Shown here piece by piece: positions 1 to 6,843 of a stretch of 30,084 nt of DNA. The DNA comes from Spirochaetaceae bacterium (GTDB lineage Bacteria > Spirochaetota > Spirochaetia > Treponematales > Treponemataceae), in the NCBI GenBank assembly GCA_031272345.1, contig JAISTZ010000047.1:1-30084 (forward strand), read 5' to 3'. The position numbers were made by a program, and so were the translations under genes. The notes beneath the pieces are model-generated. The model did no database searches. It was not told the origin of the DNA and was given only the letters and a program-made list of their open reading frames with translations. Position 1 is the stretch's first letter. The number at the start of each line of letters is the position of its first letter.

Positions 1-46
1 TCATCGAGACTTTTTCAGTGCTACTTTGATAGGCCGCAATTTCGTA

Positions 47-63
47 GCAACTCAAAGAGTTGC
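47..63. repeat. Small inverted repeat (7-bp stem, 3-nt loop)
   Basis: GCAACTC and GAGTTGC flank the loop AAA. It lies 14 bases from the larger hairpin at 78-116, downstream of the ParB-like gene on the minus strand. Together they occupy the gene-free first 115 bases and may belong to one composite repeat. Confidence 0.6.
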
Positions 64-77
64 GAGAAACTTGCAAA

Positions 78-116
78 GGGACACGATGAAAAACATCGAG
101 TTTTTCATCGTGTCCC
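78..116. repeat. Perfect 17-bp inverted repeat, 5-nt loop; possible terminator or repeat unit
   Basis: Positions 78-94 are the exact reverse complement of 100-116, with the loop ATCGA between them. The hairpin touches the TAG stop of the minus-strand ParB-like gene (116-118). Read on the minus strand it is followed by only three T residues, so it would be a weak intrinsic terminator. The long, AT-containing perfect stem and the echo of its loop sequence near position 3 (ATCGAGACTTTTTCA) suggest an interspersed repeat that ends a transcript. Confidence 0.75.
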
Positions 117-508
117 TAGCGGTCCAGCTTGAACAGCCGGACAAAGAACCGCTTTATGGCGTTGAGGATCCGGCGGAGGACGCCGGGATTTTTGAGCCGG
201 TTGAGTCTTTCGTACCCGGAGAGGAGGTCGTCCCCGGTAAAGTCCGTGCGCTGGGTGTTTTCTTCCAGCTCCATCTCCAGTTGAATCAGCGTATCCTTCA
301 CGTCCACGATGTTTGCGGTGATGCCCGACCAGCCGAGCTGCCGGGCCGCCTCGAGGCGTCTGCGCCCGGCGATCAGCTCCTTTCTGGCGTTTAAGGTGAT
401 TGGGTTGAGGAGGCCGTAGCGCTTCATGCTGTCCTTGAGGGGCTCAAGGTCCCCCAGGTCTTTGCGGACTCTTTTTTTTATTCGTATCTCACTCAAGGGC
501 ACGAGCAT
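116..508 (-). CDS. Short ParB/Srx-domain protein
   Basis: This 130-residue protein resembles the N-terminal ParB/Srx nucleotide-binding fold. It has a start like LVPLSEIRI, a KDSMKRYGLLNPI segment and the box AGRRRLEAARQ near residues 47-57, which corresponds to the GERR-type box of ParB proteins. It lacks the central helix-turn-helix and dimerisation regions of a full ParB (about 280 residues), so a chromosome-partitioning role cannot be assumed. The C-terminus (roughly 113-130) is a basic, hydrophobic helix with repeated Phe, Arg and Lys that could bind membrane. It starts 2 bases after the stop of the upstream penicillin-binding protein gene, so the two are probably cotranscribed. No good Shine-Dalgarno sequence is seen, which fits translational coupling. 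The domain is fairly sure; the function is unknown. Confidence 0.8.
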   Translation of the reverse strand: MLVPLSEIRIKKRVRKDLGDLEPLKDSMKRYGLLNPITLNARKELIAGRRRLEAARQLGWSGITANIVDVKDTLIQLEMELEENTQRTDFTGDDLLSGYERLNRLKNPGVLRRILNAIKRFFVRLFKLDR

Positions 509-510
509 GG

Positions 511-3099
511 CTAATCCAGGTAAAAATTATACTCCGGGAACGCATCTTTTTCAAGGGGCCCTTTGTCTTTGGGGGATTCCGCCTGGACTTCGCCGTCCCC
601 CGGGCTCGCGGGGGACTCCGCCCTGGGGGACTCCTCGTTCAGGAACGAAAGGTCCAGGGTAAGGGGCGACGAGTCCGTAATCCTGTACCGGGGCGCTCCG
701 GCCTGGTAGAATTCTCTTTCGAGCCTGGAAGCCGCCACCATGCGCAGATTCTCCACGTTTGTGTGGAGGGTGCACACCGTGACGGGCTGGGTGCCCTCCA
801 GGAAGAATTGGGTGGTCCGGTTGGTCCCGCAGGCCGGGGTCAGGAGGAGGCCCGAGACCGAACAGACCTCGGCCTTCACGAGCCCCGTCTGGGGCTGGGC
901 AAAGTCCCGGTAGGGATAGTCCTCGTTGGCGGTGCGCATGTACCGGGCCCAGGCCCTTCCCGAAAGAGTCGCCCCGGTGAGGGAGAGCCCCAGGGTTTCG
1001 CCCCGCTTGTCGAAGCCGAACCACACCGCCGTGGTGACGTAGGGGGTGAATCCCACGGCCCAGGCGTCGGACCAGTTCTGGGTGGTCCCGGTTTTGCCCG
1101 CGGCGGGGAGGGTGTAGGAGCGCCCGGCGTCGTCCTGGTACCTGAAGGACGTGCCGAACTGGGTGCTCGACGCCAGGGTTCCCATGCGCACGGAATTTTG
1201 CAGAATCGTCGTCATTATGTAGGCCGTCTGGGGGCTGATGATTTGGGCCGCCGCCCCCTTCTCCTGCTGGGCGACCCGGAGGTCCCGCTCCGGGTTCAGG
1301 ATGACTCGCCCCGTCCGGTCCTCCACCGAGCGGATCGCGAAGGGAGTCACCTCCTTGCCCTGGTTTGCGAACACCGCATAGGCCCGGGCGAGCTCGATGG
1401 GCCGGACCGAACAGGTCCCCAGGGCCAGGGGGTACACCCGGTCGAACCCGCGGCCGGGCAGTTCCTCCCTGGGGATGCCCAGGAGGGCGGTTGCCCGGGA
1501 AATCGCCGCGTCAAAGCCGATGCCGTCCATCACCCGCACGGAGGGCACGTTCATGGACGTGGCGAGGGCGTACCAGAGCTGCACGGACCCCTCCCAGCGG
1601 CCCATGAAGTTCGCCGGGATGTAGGGCCGGCCGGACTCGTTGTAAAAGACCACCGGGGTGTCGTCGATCTGGGTGGCGGCGGTGAATTTGCGGGAGTCGA
1701 TCGCGGCGGAATAGTACAGGGGCTTGAAGGTGCTCCCCGGCTGCAGGGTGGCCTGCACCGCCCGGATGTACTGGTTTTCTGAATCGAACCGGCTGCCCCC
1801 AACCAGGGCCGTGATGTGGCCCGTCTCGTTCTCCAGGGTGATCAGGGTGCCCTCGATCTTTGTGTGGGCCACGTCGTCCTGAATCAGCTCATTCGCCTGG
1901 CTGACCGGGCCGGTCTTGAGGCTCTCCATGCCGAACATGAGGGACATGAGGTCCACCACGGGATGTATCTTGTTCTTGTATTCGCTCACCGCCCTGGCCC
2001 TGTGCCGCTGGCCGGACACCTTGATTCCCCCCAGGTTGAACAGGAGGGACAGCAGGTCCGAGAGGGGGGCGTACACGGTGGAGGCGCTGGAAATCCGCAC
2101 ACCCCTGGTGGACCGGTAGGTGTCGTTGGCGTAGGTGATGTACTCGTCCATGGTCTCTTCGGCGGCCTTCTGGTGCTTCAGGTTGAGGGTGGTGTTCACG
2201 GTGAACCCCGCGGTGTAGATGTTCTGGGCCCCGTAGATCATGGAGCTCAGCTCCCGGCGCACGTACTCGCTGAACCAGGGGGCCCTGTCGTCCCGCATGA
2301 AATAAGCTGATGAGCTTATTCTGGTGTAGTCGAAGTTGAGCCAGAAGTCCTCGAAGGAGGCGTCCGCGTCGGCCCTGGAGAGGTAGCCCCCCCGGACCAT
2401 GTCGTCGAGGACGCTCCGCTGGCGTTCCATGGCCCGGTTCGGGTAGTCGAAGGGATTGTAGTAGGCGGGGTTGGAGAGCTGAATCACCAGAATCGCCGAT
2501 TCCGCCGGGGTGAGGGTTTCGGCGCTGTGGCCGAAGTAGTATTTTGACGCCGCGTTCACCCCGTAGGTGCCCCCGCCGAAGTAGATCTTGTTCAGGTATT
2601 GCTCCAGGATTTCTTCCTTTGAAAAGCGCCGCTCCATCTGAATGGCCCACCACAGCTCCTTGAGTTTTCTGGTGAGGGAAATTTCGGTCCTGTCCGTGTA
2701 GAGGGTGCCGGCGATCTGCTGGGTCAGGGTGCTGCCTCCCCCCAGGGACCTGCGGGTGACGACCCCGAGGGCGGCCCGGAGAATCGCCTTGACGCTGAAC
2801 CCGTGGTGGGCGAAGAACACCCCGTCCTCCCTGGTGATGAGGGCGTCCAGGAGGGTCTGGGGCAGCAGTTTGAGGCCGATGATTTCGCGTTTTTCGTCCG
2901 CGGCAAATTCCGTGATGACCTCGCCGTTGATGTCGAGCAGCCGGGTGGGGAGGGCGGTTGAAAACTCGGTAAAATTTTCCGTATTGACGATGTTCGCGTA
3001 CACGGAAAACGCCGCCCCAAACGCACCCCCCAGGACGACGGCCCCCAGCGCAAAGAACGTGAACACGGCGGCGGTCCGCTTTCGTATTCTGTGATTCAC
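511..3099 (-). CDS. mrcA: Class A penicillin-binding protein (bifunctional transglycosylase/transpeptidase, PBP1A type)
   Basis: This 862-residue enzyme would polymerise lipid II and cross-link peptidoglycan on the outer face of the inner membrane. A single N-terminal membrane anchor lies at about residues 10-36. The GT51 transglycosylase domain follows, with the catalytic REDGVFFAHHG motif (Glu91) and GGSTLTQQ near 121-128. The transpeptidase domain has SxxK as STFK (Ser456), SxN as SMN (515-517) and KTGTT (669-673). An insertion at about 325-410 separates the two domains. The C-terminus is Pro/Glu-rich and of low complexity. The chosen start is GTG at 3097-3099. A strong promoter (TTGACA, 17 bp, TATCCT) ends only 8 bases before it, so the mRNA would be almost leaderless. 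It is divergent from the lipoprotein gene at 3195. The symbol is by family; pbpA-type naming is also possible. Confidence 0.95.
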   Translation of the reverse strand: MNHRIRKRTAAVFTFFALGAVVLGGAFGAAFSVYANIVNTENFTEFSTALPTRLLDINGEVITEFAADEKREIIGLKLLPQTLLDALITREDGVFFAHHGFSVKAILRAALGVVTRRSLGGGSTLTQQIAGTLYTDRTEISLTRKLKELWWAIQMERRFSKEEILEQYLNKIYFGGGTYGVNAASKYYFGHSAETLTPAESAILVIQLSNPAYYNPFDYPNRAMERQRSVLDDMVRGGYLSRADADASFEDFWLNFDYTRISSSAYFMRDDRAPWFSEYVRRELSSMIYGAQNIYTAGFTVNTTLNLKHQKAAEETMDEYITYANDTYRSTRGVRISSASTVYAPLSDLLSLLFNLGGIKVSGQRHRARAVSEYKNKIHPVVDLMSLMFGMESLKTGPVSQANELIQDDVAHTKIEGTLITLENETGHITALVGGSRFDSENQYIRAVQATLQPGSTFKPLYYSAAIDSRKFTAATQIDDTPVVFYNESGRPYIPANFMGRWEGSVQLWYALATSMNVPSVRVMDGIGFDAAISRATALLGIPREELPGRGFDRVYPLALGTCSVRPIELARAYAVFANQGKEVTPFAIRSVEDRTGRVILNPERDLRVAQQEKGAAAQIISPQTAYIMTTILQNSVRMGTLASSTQFGTSFRYQDDAGRSYTLPAAGKTGTTQNWSDAWAVGFTPYVTTAVWFGFDKRGETLGLSLTGATLSGRAWARYMRTANEDYPYRDFAQPQTGLVKAEVCSVSGLLLTPACGTNRTTQFFLEGTQPVTVCTLHTNVENLRMVAASRLEREFYQAGAPRYRITDSSPLTLDLSFLNEESPRAESPASPGDGEVQAESPKDKGPLEKDAFPEYNFYLD

Positions 3100-3107
3100 C
3101 GGTAAAC

Positions 3108-3136
3108 AGGATATAAAATCCGGGAGGAAATGTCAA
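3108..3136 (-). promoter_or_regulatory. Sigma-70-like promoter of the penicillin-binding protein gene
   Basis: On the minus strand TTGACA (3131-3136) and TATCCT (3108-3113) are separated by exactly 17 bases. The -10 box ends 8 bases before the GTG at 3099, leaving almost no 5' untranslated leader. The assignment is from sequence only. Confidence 0.7.
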
Positions 3137-3158
3137 GCTGCCGTAATGCCCCGCATAC

Positions 3159-3188
3159 TTGACGTTGTCCTGTTTTTCCGTATATGCT
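3159..3188 (+). promoter_or_regulatory. Sigma-70-like promoter of the lipoprotein-trmB pair
   Basis: TTGACG (3159-3164) and TATGCT (3183-3188) are spaced by 18 bases. The -10 box ends 6 bases before the GTG start at 3195, so transcription would begin at or next to the start codon. It is back to back with the promoter of the penicillin-binding protein. Confidence 0.65.
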
Positions 3189-3194
3189 TATCCT

Positions 3195-3839
3195 GTGAAA
3201 GGCTCAAAACTTTTCCGCCATTTGGCGGCGGCCCTTATTCTTGCCGCCCTGTCCGCGTGCAAGGACGCCCCCCCGGTCATTCGGGACGTGCAGTTTAAAG
3301 CCGTGTTCGACTATGGGGGGCCCGGCCAAAAGCCCACGGTTCAGGCCCTCCTCTTTGTCCAGCCCGACACGGACGTCACCCTTACGGACAGGATTCAGCT
3401 CCGGGAACTTGCAACCGGATACGTCTGGACCATCGAAGACCCGGCGGTGCTGGAAAAGAGCGGCAAAGCCTGGGCCGGAGGCGTCCGGCTGGCCCGGCCG
3501 GGGGGGGCCTTCAGGAACGGGGAATACCTCGTGCGCTACATCGACACGGCGGAGCGGGAGAGCGAACTCGTGGTCACCCTGGCTTATCCGGCGGAGCTGC
3601 CCGGCCTCACCGCGGATGGGGCGGCAAAAATCGCGGACACGGGGTACACCGCATCCGTCGCCCTCTACGACGGGGAAGAAAACCTGATGTATTTTGACAA
3701 AAAAAGGGACCGCTGGACAGAGGACGCCGCGATTTTGGCGGACTATCCGAATGCGGTGTTTTCCAGGGAGTGCCTTTCTGGTCCGGGGTATTCCGCGGAC
3801 ATCATGCTGCCCCTCAAAACCCTCGAAGGACGGCAATGA
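3195..3839 (+). CDS. Predicted outer-envelope lipoprotein, unknown function
   Basis: This is a 214-residue protein with a lipoprotein signal peptide: basic residues, a hydrophobic run, and the lipobox LSAC ending at Cys22. The mature part is mostly beta-like, and I do not recognise a named family. The start is taken as GTG 3195 because it gives a compact signal peptide and sits directly under a promoter. A longer reading from 3159 would overlap the -35 box. The last codon overlaps the trmB start (ATGA at 3836-3839), so the two genes are translationally coupled. The partner does not reveal the function, since trmB is a tRNA enzyme. Confidence 0.8.
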   Translation: MKGSKLFRHLAAALILAALSACKDAPPVIRDVQFKAVFDYGGPGQKPTVQALLFVQPDTDVTLTDRIQLRELATGYVWTIEDPAVLEKSGKAWAGGVRLARPGGAFRNGEYLVRYIDTAERESELVVTLAYPAELPGLTADGAAKIADTGYTASVALYDGEENLMYFDKKRDRWTEDAAILADYPNAVFSRECLSGPGYSADIMLPLKTLEGRQ

Positions 3840-4567
3840 CCGGACCTCTTCCGGGGGATTCCATCAAAACCTATGTGCTCAGGCGGGGGCGTATGCGGGA
3901 CGCCCAAAGGAACGACTATGCGGCCCTCTCCCCACAGTTCTGCATCCCCTTTTCCCGGGGGCTCCTTGATTTTCAGGGGGTCTTCGGCAACAGCAATCCC
4001 GTGGTCATGGAAATCGGCTTCGGCATGGGCGGGGCCACGGGGGAGATCGCGGAAAAAATGCCGGAGACGAATTTTCTGGGCATAGAGGTGCACACCCCCG
4101 GTGTGGCGCGGCTCCTGGGGGACATCAGGCGGAAGGGTCTGGGGAACATCCGCATCATCGAGCACGACGCCCTGGAAGTGTGCGCCGTGATGGTGCCCAG
4201 GGAAAGCCTTGCGGGGGTTCACCTCTTTTTTCCAGACCCCTGGCCCAAAATGAAACACCACAAGCGGCGGCTCGTCACGGAATCCAGAGTCGCCCTGATC
4301 AGGTCACTCCTTGCGCCGGGGGGATATTTCTATTTCATCACCGACTGGGAAGAGTACGCCCGGTCCAGCCTGGAGATTCTCACCGCCGCGCCGGACCTGC
4401 GGAACCCCTATCCGGGGTTTGCCCCCACCCAGGACTGGCGGCCCCAAACAAAATTCGAGGGCCGGGGCAGGAAGGAAGAGCGGGCAATCTGGGAGCTCTA
4501 TTTTGTGAAAAAGGGACTGGGGGATTACCACACGGCGCTGCGCCCGTCTCCGGCGGCGGAAAAGTAG
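3836..4567 (+). CDS. trmB: tRNA (guanine-N7-)-methyltransferase
   Basis: This 243-residue enzyme uses S-adenosylmethionine to methylate guanine 46 in the tRNA variable loop. Family marks are visible: the SAM-binding segment VVMEIGFGMGGATGE, the NFLGIEVHTPGVARLL segment that carries the acidic ligand-binding residue, and the signature FPDPWPKMKHHKRRLV, typical of TrmB. The start ATG at 3836 overlaps the stop of the upstream lipoprotein gene by 4 bases. An upstream in-frame ATG at 3770 would run far into that gene and is not needed for the fold. Its end faces the higA-like gene on the other strand. Confidence 0.95.
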   Translation: MTGPLPGDSIKTYVLRRGRMRDAQRNDYAALSPQFCIPFSRGLLDFQGVFGNSNPVVMEIGFGMGGATGEIAEKMPETNFLGIEVHTPGVARLLGDIRRKGLGNIRIIEHDALEVCAVMVPRESLAGVHLFFPDPWPKMKHHKRRLVTESRVALIRSLLAPGGYFYFITDWEEYARSSLEILTAAPDLRNPYPGFAPTQDWRPQTKFEGRGRKEERAIWELYFVKKGLGDYHTALRPSPAAEK

Positions 4568-4597
4568 GGGGGCAGGCGGCAACCGAAGTTGCTCTCC

Positions 4598-4900
4598 CTA
4601 GGCTGTTTTTGCTGCCAGGGGGATTATTCGTTCAAGTTCCGGCGCGATTTGCTGCATTATGCGGGTGGTTTCTATATGCTCCTGGAGGCGCAGGAAATAG
4701 CCTTCGGACAGGGCGAACAGGCGGGTCAATCGCAAATCCGTGTCGGCGGTGATGCCCCTGCGCCCGTTTACTATGTCGGTAATGCGGCTCGGAGCAACGC
4801 CGATAGCCCGCGCCAGGGCATTTTGGGACAGGTTGTAGGGCTCCATAAATTCTTCCAAAAGGATTTTCCCTATGTGGTCAAGCGCTATATAGTCAGGCAT
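4598..4900 (-). CDS. higA: HigA-type XRE antitoxin/regulator without an adjacent toxin
   Basis: This 100-residue helix-turn-helix protein has the layout of HigA/VapI antitoxins. It opens with PDYIALDHIGKILLEEFMEP, continues with the recognition helix region NLSQNALARAIGVAPSRIT and the box IVNGRRGITADTDLRL, and ends in a Leu-rich tail. HigA normally binds the mRNA-cleaving toxin HigB, which is usually encoded just upstream. Here only about 150 bases separate it from the next gene and no HigB-sized frame is present. It may therefore be a solitary regulator or the remnant of a pair. A good ribosome site (GGAGG) precedes the ATG. The promoter TTGACT-17-TAGAAT lies at 4922-4950. Confidence 0.88.
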   Translation of the reverse strand: MPDYIALDHIGKILLEEFMEPYNLSQNALARAIGVAPSRITDIVNGRRGITADTDLRLTRLFALSEGYFLRLQEHIETTRIMQQIAPELERIIPLAAKTA

Positions 4901-4912
4901 ACATAACCTCCG

Positions 4913-4950
4913 GTATTCTCTATTCTATACTACGGAATACAGAAAGTCAA
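4913..4950 (-). promoter_or_regulatory. Promoter and candidate operator of the higA-like gene
   Basis: On the minus strand TTGACT (4945-4950) and TAGAAT (4922-4927) are separated by 17 bases. A loose inverted repeat, GTATTC at 4913-4918 and GAATAC at 4935-4940, spans the -10 region. This is where an autorepressing HigA protein would be expected to bind. Confidence 0.6.
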
Positions 4951-5010
4951 GCAGATGGCGCGTTTTTTTTAACGGTGATAGTCCACAATTTCAACATGCT
5001 CGGCGCACAA

Positions 5011-5036
5011 GGCGCCCGGCATATACGCCGGGCGCC
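5011..5036. repeat. RYATRC-loop palindrome, copy 1
   Basis: GGCGCCCGGC and its exact reverse complement GCCGGGCGCC flank the 6-base loop ATATAC. It lies just downstream of the lipoprotein gene that ends at 5055 on the minus strand. It has no T-run, so it is more likely a repeat than an intrinsic terminator. It belongs with copies at 6432, 6470 and 20008. Confidence 0.8.
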
Positions 5037-5054
5037 AGGGAGCCTGAATTCAGG

Positions 5055-6233
5055 CTACTTTACGATGTAATACGTAGCCCCGTCTCCGGCACTGCTGAGG
5101 TTGGTGATCTTGCCCTCGACGATGTAGGTGCTGCCATTTGCAAGTGTTGTGGTACCGGTACCGGCGCTGGCCGTTACGCTGGCGATCACATCATAGGCGG
5201 TGGTAGCGCTGCTGCCGCCAGAGGTGGTGAATGCGGTCAGCTTGAGGGCGTCACCCACGGCGACGGAAAGGGCGTTGCCGTTGGCCAGCTTGGCGGTCGT
5301 TGTGCCATAGGCGGTGTATGTCGCGCCGACGGCGGTAGCCAGAGCCCCCTGCGGAACAAGCCGTATTTTCTTGTACAGTATTGTAGTAGCAGGTGTATAG
5401 GTACCTTCAGAAGTGCTGGTGAGCAGATCATAGACCGTGCTTAGAACGCCGGTAGTCGTTGTGAGTACCGACAGTTCTTCATAGTCACCGGTTGTGCCGC
5501 TGTAAGTAGCTATCTTCCCGTCAGTACCCGCAGTGTACGCGCTGTAATTGGAGGCGGCGGACACGCTTTCCACGATGTACTTGCTGGTGGTGGCAAAGGT
5601 GATGCTGCCGGTGTCCGTTGTGGTGGACACCACATCATAGAATTCCCCGGAGCGTGTGTCGGTTGCAACGGTGATACCGGTCAGGATGACCACATCACCC
5701 GTACTGTAGGTCACGGATCTTCCCGCCGCGTCCTTGGTGATGCTCGTGTAGAGGTGCGTCCTATTGTTGTCACCGTCAAAGACTGCCGCCGCCGGAATCT
5801 TCCTGACGAACTTGTAGACGCTGCCGAGTGTGAGCTTGTTCGCCGTGCCGGTGGTCCCGTCAGCGGCGAGTATGTCGTAGACCGTGCTGACAGTCCCGAC
5901 GCTCGTGATTCGGATCAACTCGACCAAATCGTTCTCGGCCCCCGAGGTAATCCCCGTGTAGTCCTTTCCCGTGGCGCCGGTCCCCGCAAAGAATCCGCTG
6001 CCGCTAATCACCTTGTAGGTGTGAACCCCCACTGTGACGGGCGTGTTCGGCAGGGTTCCCGCAATTTGGACCTTGTAGGCATTGCCGCCGTCCCATTGCA
6101 CGTAGTCCCCAGCATTGGCGTAGGAGGTGAGGACGGTGTTCGTCTTCTCCTCCGTGGCGTTTTCGCACCCCAAGGTGAGCATAGCTGCCAGCACGAGTGC
6201 GGCAGCTCCCAAAAGTAGACTCAGTTTCTTCAT
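5055..6233 (-). CDS. Ser/Thr-rich repeat lipoprotein, probably surface exposed
   Basis: This 392-residue protein has a lipoprotein signal (MKKLSLLLGAAALVLAAM, lipobox TLGC, Cys23). The mature chain is rich in Thr, Ser, Gly, Ala and Tyr. It contains about four imperfect repeats of the pattern YD-(V/I/L)-short linker-L-x-x-G/T-x-x-Y-(hydrophobic, basic end). They are centred on STVYDILAAD, EFYDVVSTTT, STVYDLLTST and TAYDVIASVT, each followed by a segment such as SVYKFVRKI, SKYIVESV or STYIVEGKI. The repeats suggest a beta-rich extracellular protein such as an adhesin or S-layer-like protein. I do not recognise a family. The start ATG has a strong AAGGAGG site. The leader carries two GC hairpins and lies beside the structured element at 6296-6420. 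Confidence 0.85.
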   Translation of the reverse strand: MKKLSLLLGAAALVLAAMLTLGCENATEEKTNTVLTSYANAGDYVQWDGGNAYKVQIAGTLPNTPVTVGVHTYKVISGSGFFAGTGATGKDYTGITSGAENDLVELIRITSVGTVSTVYDILAADGTTGTANKLTLGSVYKFVRKIPAAAVFDGDNNRTHLYTSITKDAAGRSVTYSTGDVVILTGITVATDTRSGEFYDVVSTTTDTGSITFATTSKYIVESVSAASNYSAYTAGTDGKIATYSGTTGDYEELSVLTTTTGVLSTVYDLLTSTSEGTYTPATTILYKKIRLVPQGALATAVGATYTAYGTTTAKLANGNALSVAVGDALKLTAFTTSGGSSATTAYDVIASVTASAGTGTTTLANGSTYIVEGKITNLSSAGDGATYYIVK

Positions 6234-6256
6234 TTTGAGTCCTCCTTGCGTTTTAT

Positions 6257-6293
6257 CGCCCCGCCTAGGGCAGGGCGTCCCCCCAACGGGGGG
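6257..6293 (-). promoter_or_regulatory. Two hairpins in the leader of the repeat lipoprotein gene
   Basis: Hairpin one pairs CGCCCCGCC (6257-6265) with GGCAGGGCG (6269-6277) over a 3-base loop, with one wobble pair on the minus-strand RNA. Hairpin two pairs six C (6279-6284) with six G (6288-6293). Both lie between the structured element and the ribosome site of the minus-strand lipoprotein, so they would be part of its mRNA leader. Confidence 0.55.
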
Positions 6294-6295
6294 TC

Positions 6296-6420
6296 AAAAA
6301 AGATAAGGAGTGTGTGTTGAAGGCCGGCCTTGTGAGAGCTATACTTCCAACGCACACATCGTGTCCCCCGGAAGCGTGTAAATTTCTCAGGTTCACCGCC
6401 TCCGGGGGTTATCTTTTTTT
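6296..6420. ncRNA. Candidate structured RNA / attenuator-like element with 11-bp terminal inverted repeats
   Basis: The element is bounded by AAAAAAGATAA (6296-6306) and its exact reverse complement TTATCTTTTTT (6409-6419). Inside are two stem regions: GTGTGTGTTGAAG (6310-6322) facing CTTCCAACGCACAC (6344-6357), and CCCCCGGA (6365-6372) facing TCCGGGGG (6401-6408). On the plus strand a promoter (TTGAAG 6317-6322, 17 bases, TATACT 6340-6345) would give a short RNA from about 6352. That RNA would end in the GC stem plus TTATC and seven T, a good intrinsic terminator. On the minus strand the same block reads as two stems followed by TTATCTTTTTT before the lipoprotein leader, like an attenuator. 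I do not match it to a known RNA family. A small mobile repeat is the alternative. Confidence 0.5.
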
Positions 6421-6431
6421 ATACAATTCAA

Positions 6432-6465
6432 AGATGGTGCCAGGCACATGCGCCTGGCACCATCT
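6432..6465. repeat. RYATRC-loop palindrome, copy 2
   Basis: AGATGGTGCCAGGC and its exact reverse complement form a 14-bp stem around the loop ACATGC. Copy 3 follows almost directly. The GGTGCC..GGCACC core recalls REP-type elements associated with IS200-like transposases, but no such transposase is in this window. Confidence 0.85.
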
Positions 6466-6469
6466 ACCT

Positions 6470-6494
6470 GGCGCCGGCACATGCGCCTGGCGCC
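6470..6494. repeat. RYATRC-loop palindrome, copy 3
   Basis: GGCGCCGGC pairs with GCCTGGCGCC through a single bulged T around the loop ACATGC (6479-6484). It is a close neighbour of copy 2 and shares its loop exactly. Confidence 0.75.
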
Positions 6495-6577
6495 GTCTAT
6501 AAACAGGAGAAACCCCCGGCCCCTAAGAGTCTCAAGAAATGGGCCGGGGACTTCTCCCTACGGAATCCCCGTGTAAC

Positions 6578-6628
6578 ACTCTAGATTTAGAGTTGTTCAC
6601 AGTATACCCCGACTCTACATTTAGAGTC
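6578..6628 (+). promoter_or_regulatory. Twin palindromic operators and promoter of the XRE gene
   Basis: ACTCTA-N4-TAGAGT (6578-6593) and GACTCTA-N4-TAGAGTC (6611-6628) are two copies of one palindrome, 34 bp centre to centre (about three helical turns). A promoter-like pair TTGTTC (6593-6598) and TACATT (6616-6621), spaced by 17, lies so that operator 2 covers the -10 box. This is the usual layout for an autorepressor. Confidence 0.75.
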
Positions 6629-6634
6629 AAGCCC

Positions 6635-6841
6635 ATGGAGCAAGAAACTGAAAGAATTTTAGAAAATATTCGCAAAAAAAGACTAGAAAATCAGGTTTCG
6701 GTGCTCAATTTGGCGCTCACGGTGGGTATTTCCCACAGCCACCTGTACTATATAGAAAGCAAACGGGTTGTCCCCTCTGTCGATGTGGTCGTCAAAATCG
6801 CCAAGGCCCTCAATCTCTCCATAAAAGACTTCCTGGCCTGA
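6635..6841 (+). CDS. Small XRE-family transcriptional regulator
   Basis: This 68-residue protein is essentially one Cro/C1-type helix-turn-helix: ILENIRKKRLENQVS, then the recognition region NLALTVGISHSHLYYIESKR, then VPSVDVVVKIAKALN. The start is taken as ATG 6635. The longer reading from 6539 would translate the two operator palindromes, which look like control DNA. The ATG is only 13 bases after a -10-like box and has no Shine-Dalgarno site. The next gene, ctpA, has its own promoter overlapping the end of this region, so the regulator may act mainly on itself. AT-rich coding suggests it is accessory. Confidence 0.88.
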   Translation: MEQETERILENIRKKRLENQVSVLNLALTVGISHSHLYYIESKRVVPSVDVVVKIAKALNLSIKDFLA

Positions 6842-6843
6842 AG

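Noticed and set aside
1889..3136. Long open frame of 415 codons on the minus strand inside the penicillin-binding protein gene
   Set aside because: It is a shifted-frame shadow of a gene with all catalytic motifs intact. Its Arg/Pro/Gly-rich product is typical of GC-rich alternate frames.
6296..6420. Signal recognition particle RNA, 6S RNA or a known riboswitch at this element
   Set aside because: The conserved SRP tetraloop/bulge sequence is absent, and I could not place the conserved cores of the purine, glycine, TPP or c-di-GMP classes. It is left as an unassigned element.
6539..6634. N-terminal extension of the small XRE protein
   Set aside because: This stretch holds two palindromic operators and a promoter-like pair, so it is better read as control DNA.
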